Below are positions 6,119 to 9,146 of a stretch of 9,146 bases of DNA, one piece after another. The position numbers were made by a program, and so were the translations under genes. The DNA lies in assembly GCA_903922325.1 (NCBI GenBank), contig CAIXTG010000187.1:1-9146 (forward strand), written 5' to 3'. Each line of letters opens with the position of its first letter. Within the stretch, counting starts at the first letter, position 1. The notes under the pieces were generated by a model that saw only the letters and a program-made list of their open reading frames with translations, did not search any database and was not told where the DNA came from. Source of the DNA: an uncultured Actinomycetes bacterium. GTDB lineage: Bacteria > Actinomycetota > Actinomycetes > Nanopelagicales > Nanopelagicaceae.

Positions 6119-8221
6119 TTAAGGGTTCTGAGAATTGCCTGAGAATACACTCGAATCAGACTGAGGCTTTACCGCTCGCAGAAGGGCCTGAGCAACATCT
6201 AGGACCTCAACATCTGATTCTCGTGCAGTCATGCCGTCGGTAACCATAACTCGGCAGAACGGGCAGGCAACAGCGACTTCATCTACCCCGGTCGCGATAG
6301 CTTCATCGACGCGGCTTAAATTGATGCGCTCGCCAATCTTCTCTTCCATCCACATGCGACCTCCACCTGCGCCGCAACAGAATGAACGTTCTTGATTACG
6401 AGGCATCTCGGTAACTTTCACGCCAGTTGCATTAAGCAATTCGCGTGGTGGCTGATAAATCTCATTGTGACGACCCAAGTAACAAGGGTCATGATAAGTA
6501 AGAGAAGTGGTTGCTTTATTAACCGGAATCAACTTCTTTTCACGCACTAATTGATTTAACAATTGCGTGTGGTGAATCATGGTTAACTCGAAACCACTTT
6601 GAGCATAATCGCGACCAATGGTTGTAAAGCAATGCGGGCAAGTCACAACAATCTTTTTGTTGCCTTTAGATACATCGCGGTTCGCAAATACTTCATTAAA
6701 GGTATCGATATTTTCACGCGAAAGAATTTGATACAGGAATTCATTTCCACTTCGACGAGCAGGGTCGCCAGTACAGGTCTCGCGCTTTCCTAAAACTGCA
6801 AAGTTAACACCGGCCATGTGAAGTAATTCAGCAACTGCCTTAGTTGTTTTCTTAGCACGTTCTTCGTAAGCACCTGCGCAGCCAACCCAGAATAAATATT
6901 CCACTTCATCAGGCAGGACACCTTCAACAACTTTGATTGGGAAATCACATTCAGCAATCCAGGCTTCGCGATCATTGCGATTAGCACCCCAAGGGTTACC
7001 AGCTTTTTCTAGATTACGGAATGTTCCGCCCAGTTCAGTAGGAAATTCTGATTCAACCAAAACTTGGAAGCGACGCATGTTAACAATGTGATCGACATGT
7101 TCAATATCTACCGGACACTCATTTACACAGGCGCCACATGTTGTACAAGACCAAAGTACATCAAGTGAAATTGGGGCATTTTCGCCAACCAATACTTCAT
7201 TTTCAACGACTTTAGACATGGCGTGATCGCGCATAGCCATAATCAATAGCTTTGGCGATAGTGGTTTATCAGTGTGCCAAGCAGGGCATTGCGATTGGCA
7301 ACGTCCGCACTCGGTACATGAAGTCATGTCGAGTAGACCTTTCCAGGAAATGTCGCCGCGATTTCCTAGACCAAAAACATCATCTTCAGCTGGATCTTCA
7401 AAGTTAACTGGCTTACCGTGCGACAACATTTCCGGCAAAGGTCCAAGTGAGTTCTTTCCATCAGCATTGCGCTTAAAGAAAATATTTACCGGAGCTAAGA
7501 AGCGGTGCCATGCAACACCCATCGTGAAGTTTGAAGCAACTACAACAAACCAAAGCATCGACACAAAAATTTTAACTGCGGCAATTATTTGAATTGAAGT
7601 TGTGATTTGCCCAAGTGATTGTTGTTTAAACATTTCTGCAATCCACCAAGTGGTGATGTAGTGCTTGTTACGAGTTGTTTCCTCAGAGAGAGCGCCTTCT
7701 AGCCCACGAAGCGCAATAACACAGAAGACCACCGCCAAAATTGTGGCTTCGACGTAGTACGCCTTCCAGCTGCCAGATCCCAAGAATCGAGAAGTTCGCC
7801 CTTTATGAAAGAAGCGAGTGAATTGGCGGATGCCAATTAGCGCCACGATTCCAATACCGGTAAGCCAAGTAATTAACTCAACGAAATATTCATATGGCCA
7901 TAGATGACCGATTACTGGAATTGCCCAACGTTGATTAACAATCAAGAAGTAAGCCTGAACCAGCGTTCCGAATAATGCGCCAAAACCGATCATGACAAAC
8001 CAGTGTGCGATTCCAGTGCCGGTGAAATTAAGCATCTTGGTGTGGCCAAGAGTTTCTTTCAGAGTGTTTTTAAGACGCGCTCCACGATTACCGCTACGGG
8101 TTGGGTCAGCTGCGCCTTTTTTATAAATACCTATTAATTGGCGAACCCGAATTGCCAGCAGGGTTAGGGCTGCGACCGTTATGCCGTAGGCAATGATCAT
8201 TAAGGCGAGCGTTAGCGTCAT
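6119..8221 (-). CDS. etfD: Membrane Fe-S oxidoreductase, EtfD-like (ETF:menaquinone reductase candidate)
   Basis: A 700-residue fusion. The N-terminal half is a NarI-like membrane domain with about five segments (about 5-25, 70-95, 113-133, 155-172, 210-233). A double [4Fe-4S] ferredoxin-like domain follows, with C302-x2-C305-x2-C308-x3-C312-P and C359-x2-C362-x2-C365-x3-C369-P. Last come two cysteine-rich CCG modules: the first with Cys448, CTGDPARR at 483 and CPHC at 528-531; the second with DPCYLGRHN at 578-586, FCCGAGGG at 614-621 and CPFC at 653-656. The first module has C-T-G where the second has C-C-G, a pattern I recall as common in this family. The layout matches mycobacterial Rv0338c (EtfD), proposed to take electrons from electron-transfer flavoprotein during fatty acid oxidation; more generally it is an HdrD/GlpC-type reductase. 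The role is inferred from architecture. No ribosome binding site precedes the ATG; a -10 box 7 bases upstream suggests a leaderless mRNA. Confidence 0.85.
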   Translation of the reverse strand: MTLTLALMIIAYGITVAALTLLAIRVRQLIGIYKKGAADPTRSGNRGARLKNTLKETLGHTKMLNFTGTGIAHWFVMIGFGALFGTLVQAYFLIVNQRWAIPVIGHLWPYEYFVELITWLTGIGIVALIGIRQFTRFFHKGRTSRFLGSGSWKAYYVEATILAVVFCVIALRGLEGALSEETTRNKHYITTWWIAEMFKQQSLGQITTSIQIIAAVKIFVSMLWFVVVASNFTMGVAWHRFLAPVNIFFKRNADGKNSLGPLPEMLSHGKPVNFEDPAEDDVFGLGNRGDISWKGLLDMTSCTECGRCQSQCPAWHTDKPLSPKLLIMAMRDHAMSKVVENEVLVGENAPISLDVLWSCTTCGACVNECPVDIEHVDHIVNMRRFQVLVESEFPTELGGTFRNLEKAGNPWGANRNDREAWIAECDFPIKVVEGVLPDEVEYLFWVGCAGAYEERAKKTTKAVAELLHMAGVNFAVLGKRETCTGDPARRSGNEFLYQILSRENIDTFNEVFANRDVSKGNKKIVVTCPHCFTTIGRDYAQSGFELTMIHHTQLLNQLVREKKLIPVNKATTSLTYHDPCYLGRHNEIYQPPRELLNATGVKVTEMPRNQERSFCCGAGGGRMWMEEKIGERINLSRVDEAIATGVDEVAVACPFCRVMVTDGMTARESDVEVLDVAQALLRAVKPQSDSSVFSGNSQNP

Positions 8222-8228
8222 GTGGATC

Positions 8229-8234
8229 AGGGTA
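8229..8234 (-). promoter_or_regulatory. Candidate -10 box for the EtfD-like gene (leaderless)
   Basis: The minus strand reads TACCCT, ending 7 bases before the ATG at 8221. Box type and spacing are the same as for dcd. There is no Shine-Dalgarno sequence and no clear -35 box. Confidence 0.4.
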
Positions 8235-8258
8235 AAGGGAAAAATGCGCGGGAATAAG

Positions 8259-8289
8259 TTCCTAGGGCTGTGGGTTACACCCTATGGAA
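8259..8289. repeat. Imperfect inverted repeat between the EtfD-like gene and dnaK
   Basis: Arms read TTCC-TAGG-(GCT)-GTG on the left and CAC-CCTA-(T)-GGAA on the right around the 5-base centre GGTTA. This gives 11 pairs with a 3-base and a 1-base bulge. It ends 1 base before the HAIR operator. It could be an additional protein-binding site; it lies upstream of both predicted transcription starts, so an RNA role is less likely. Confidence 0.4.
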
Positions 8290-8290
8290 A

Positions 8291-8311
8291 CCTGAGTCGC
8301 CCCGACTCAAG
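8291..8311. promoter_or_regulatory. HAIR operator (HspR-binding inverted repeat) upstream of dnaK
   Basis: CCTGAGT, 7 bases, ACTCAAG. This matches the known HspR-associated inverted repeat (CTTGAGT-N7-ACTCAAG) at 13 of 14 arm positions. The symmetry extends inward, giving 9-base arms with one mismatch around a CCC centre. HspR represses dnaK operons in actinobacteria together with DnaK itself, so the site predicts negative feedback and heat induction. It lies 8 bases upstream of the predicted -10 box, where bound repressor would block RNA polymerase. Confidence 0.85.
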
Positions 8312-8319
8312 TATTTGGG

Positions 8320-8325
8320 TATGAT
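8320..8325 (+). promoter_or_regulatory. Candidate -10 box for dnaK
   Basis: TATGAT is one base from the TATAAT consensus and places the transcription start near 8332, giving a leader of about 83 bases. The -35 position falls inside the HAIR repeat and does not resemble TTGACA. A GGAAAC at 8286-8291 resembles a heat-shock sigma (SigH-type) -35 element, but no matching GTT -10 lies at the right distance. Confidence 0.5.
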
Positions 8326-8336
8326 CGACTCATGTC

Positions 8337-8364
8337 CCGCTGATAAGCGGAGCCTGGGGTCAGG
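8337..8364 (+). other. Two small hairpins in the dnaK leader
   Basis: CCGCT-GATA-AGCGG (8337-8350) and CCTG-GGGT-CAGG (8353-8364) are perfect short stems with four-base loops, separated by two bases. The second can be replaced by an alternative pairing of GCCT (8352-8355 area) with the AGGC just downstream in AAAAGGCCC. They lie between the predicted transcription start and the ribosome binding site. Neither sequesters the ribosome binding site directly, so a thermosensor role is not shown. Confidence 0.35.
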
Positions 8365-8402
8365 AAAAGGCCCAAATAAGCGTAAACATGAAGAGAGAAA
8401 TT

Positions 8403-8406
8403 GGAG
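8403..8406 (+). promoter_or_regulatory. Ribosome binding site fixing the dnaK start
   Basis: GGAG lies 8 bases before ATG 8415 and supports the canonical MARAVGIDLGTTNS start. The in-frame upstream ATG at 8388 has no such site and would add nine residues not found in DnaK. Confidence 0.75.
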
Positions 8407-8414
8407 CAATAAAG

Positions 8415-8975
8415 ATGGCCAGAGCAGTAGGAATCGACCTAGGAACCACCAACAGTTGTGTTTCCGTTCTAGAAGGCGGCGAGCCAGCAGTTATCGCTAA
8501 CGCCGAAGGTGCACGTACGACTCCGTCGATCGTGGCTTTCGCGAAAAATGGCGAAGTACTTGTTGGCGAAGTTGCCAAGCGTCAATCAGTAACAAACGTT
8601 GATCGCACGATTCGTTCAGTAAAGCGCCATATGGGTACTAACTGGACTATCGATATTGATGGCAAGAAGTACACCGCACAAGAAATTTCTGCACGCGTAC
8701 TACAGAAGTTAAAGCGCGATGCCGAGGCATACCTTGGCGAAACCGTAACTGATGCGGTTATTACCGTGCCGGCTTACTTCAACGATGCGCAACGTCAAGC
8801 AACAAAAGAAGCCGGCGAAATTGCTGGTCTAAATGTGCTTCGCATTATCAACGAGCCAACATCTGCTGCACTTGCATACGGTCTTGATAAAGGCGATCAA
8901 GAACAAACAATTCTAGTTTTCGACTTAGGTGGCGGAACTTTCGACGTATCACTTCTAGAAATCGGTGATGGAGTA
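8415..8975 (+). CDS. dnaK: Chaperone DnaK (Hsp70), N-terminal 187 residues, interrupted
   Basis: ATP-dependent chaperone that binds exposed hydrophobic segments with DnaJ and GrpE in the cytoplasm. Only part of the nucleotide-binding domain is present: phosphate-1 motif GIDLGTTNSCVSVLEGGEP at 6-24; EGARTTPSIVAFAKNGEVLVG at 31-51; TVPAYFNDAQRQATKEAG at 117-134; INEPTSAALAYGLDKG at 145-160; and phosphate-2 motif VFDLGGGTFDVSLLEIGDGV at 168-187. After Val187 normal DnaK continues with a conserved stretch leading to the LGGDD region. Here the frame instead runs 20 unrelated codons to a TAA at 9036-9038. The remaining roughly 430 residues, including the substrate-binding domain, are absent, so the gene as written would be non-functional. 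The break coincides with a sharp fall in GC, so I attribute it to a chimeric junction rather than a natural truncation. Confidence 0.93.
8969..8974. other. Junction between dnaK and unrelated AT-rich sequence
   Basis: TGGAGT is shared by both sides. Read forward it completes the GDGV codons of dnaK; read on the minus strand it is ACT CCA, the Thr-Pro at which the receiver domain's recognisable sequence stops. Everything to the right is about one quarter G+C by hand count (41 of 171), against roughly 45% to the left. A six-base overlap fits an assembly chimera or a PCR/ligation or recombination join. Confidence 0.75.
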
Positions 8976-9146
8976 AACACTTTTAATTCTCTAATTTTTT
9001 TTAGTAATTCTAAGCCATCTACACCTGGTAAAAGATAATCTAAAAAAATACAATTGTATTTATATTTTTTAACAAATTCAATGGTTTCAATTGAGTTTTT
9101 ACAAATATCCAATTCATAGTTTAAGCCAGTTTTTTTTAACGCTCGC
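8969..9146 (-). CDS. Response-regulator receiver domain fragment (foreign AT-rich tail)
   Basis: The minus-strand frame is open from the right edge. It encodes a middle portion of a CheY-like receiver: RALKKTGLNYELDICKNS, then IETIEFVKKYKYNCIFLDYL, then LPGVDGLELLKKIRELKVFTP. The Asp of FLDYLLPG is the expected phospho-acceptor, and LPGVDGLELLKKIR is the conserved loop and helix that follow it. The N-terminal acidic pocket lies beyond the window. The C-terminal Thr and Lys of the receiver are missing because the frame runs into antisense dnaK, giving meaningless residues down to a stop near 8897. Codons are strongly AT-biased (TTA, AAA, AAT), quite unlike all other genes here, pointing to a different low-GC organism. 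The full protein's type (single receiver, hybrid kinase, or with an output domain) cannot be told. Confidence 0.7.

Noticed and set aside
6098..6123. Possible terminator after the EtfD-like gene (AAGGATCCTT palindrome and two CTTAAG words)
   Set aside because: The palindrome cannot form a stem with a loop, is not GC-rich and has no T-run on the minus strand. The gap holds a promoter candidate instead, so no terminator can be claimed.
5335..6150. Longer response-regulator reading starting at 6150 (271 residues)
   Set aside because: The extra 35 residues do not belong to the receiver domain, would overlap the EtfD-like gene by 32 bp, and lack a ribosome binding site. ATG 6045 has AGAGAGGA at the right distance.
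8388..8414. Upstream in-frame ATG for dnaK at 8388
   Set aside because: It adds nine residues not typical of DnaK and has no ribosome binding site; ATG 8415 has GGAG 8 bases upstream and the canonical MARAVGIDLG start.
8976..9038. The 20-residue extension after DnaK GDGV as a genuine alternative C-terminus
   Set aside because: It is antisense to the receiver-domain fragment, has a different base composition, and would leave half a nucleotide-binding domain; a join artefact explains it better.
1..9146. Mobile element, prophage, CRISPR, toxin-antitoxin or tRNA/rRNA
   Set aside because: No transposase, integrase, regularly spaced repeats, small paired genes or cloverleaf sequence was seen on either strand. 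Apart from the right tail, composition is even and genes are housekeeping types.

Overview
The window reads as a fragment of a low-GC actinobacterial genome, with a short foreign tail at the right end. The actinobacterial reading rests on four things seen in the sequence. The dCTP deaminase has the mycobacterial-type sequence. The response regulator is very like mycobacterial PhoP. The large membrane Fe-S reductase has the layout of mycobacterial EtfD. A HAIR-type inverted repeat (the HspR operator) lies in front of dnaK. The modest GC content and the start codons lying a few bases after TAnnnT boxes would suit a freshwater Nanopelagicales (acI)-like organism, but that placement is an inference.

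Layout, left to right. 1-1728 (-): a large acyl-CoA dehydrogenase of the DmdC/FadE type, running off the left edge. A 79-bp divergent promoter region follows. 1808-3868 (+): a compact group dcd, lemA, htpX (nucleotide pool, then a membrane LemA protein and an HtpX membrane zinc protease). 3861-6045 (-): a sensor kinase and its PhoP-like response regulator, the regulator first, with its own promoter candidate. The kinase overlaps htpX tail to tail by 8 bp. 6119-8221 (-): a 700-residue EtfD-type membrane Fe-S oxidoreductase. 8222-8414: a divergent control region with a -10 box for the reductase, an imperfect inverted repeat, a HAIR operator, a -10 box for dnaK and a leader with two small hairpins. 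8415-8975 (+): the first 187 codons of dnaK. 8975-9146: AT-rich sequence (about one quarter G+C by hand count) that on the minus strand encodes part of a response-regulator receiver domain. It joins dnaK in the middle of a conserved motif.

How the genes fit together. The acyl-CoA dehydrogenase and the EtfD-like reductase are plausible partners: the dehydrogenase passes electrons to electron-transfer flavoprotein, and EtfD is thought to pass them on to menaquinone. LemA/HtpX and DnaK both belong to protein quality control, in the membrane and the cytoplasm. The two-component system is likely to sense an envelope or ionic signal, but nothing here shows its ligand.

I found no mobile element, CRISPR array, tRNA or rRNA, and no convincing new system. 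The most notable anomaly is the dnaK/receiver junction, most simply a chimeric end of an assembled contig. The dnaK control region is the richest regulatory stretch.
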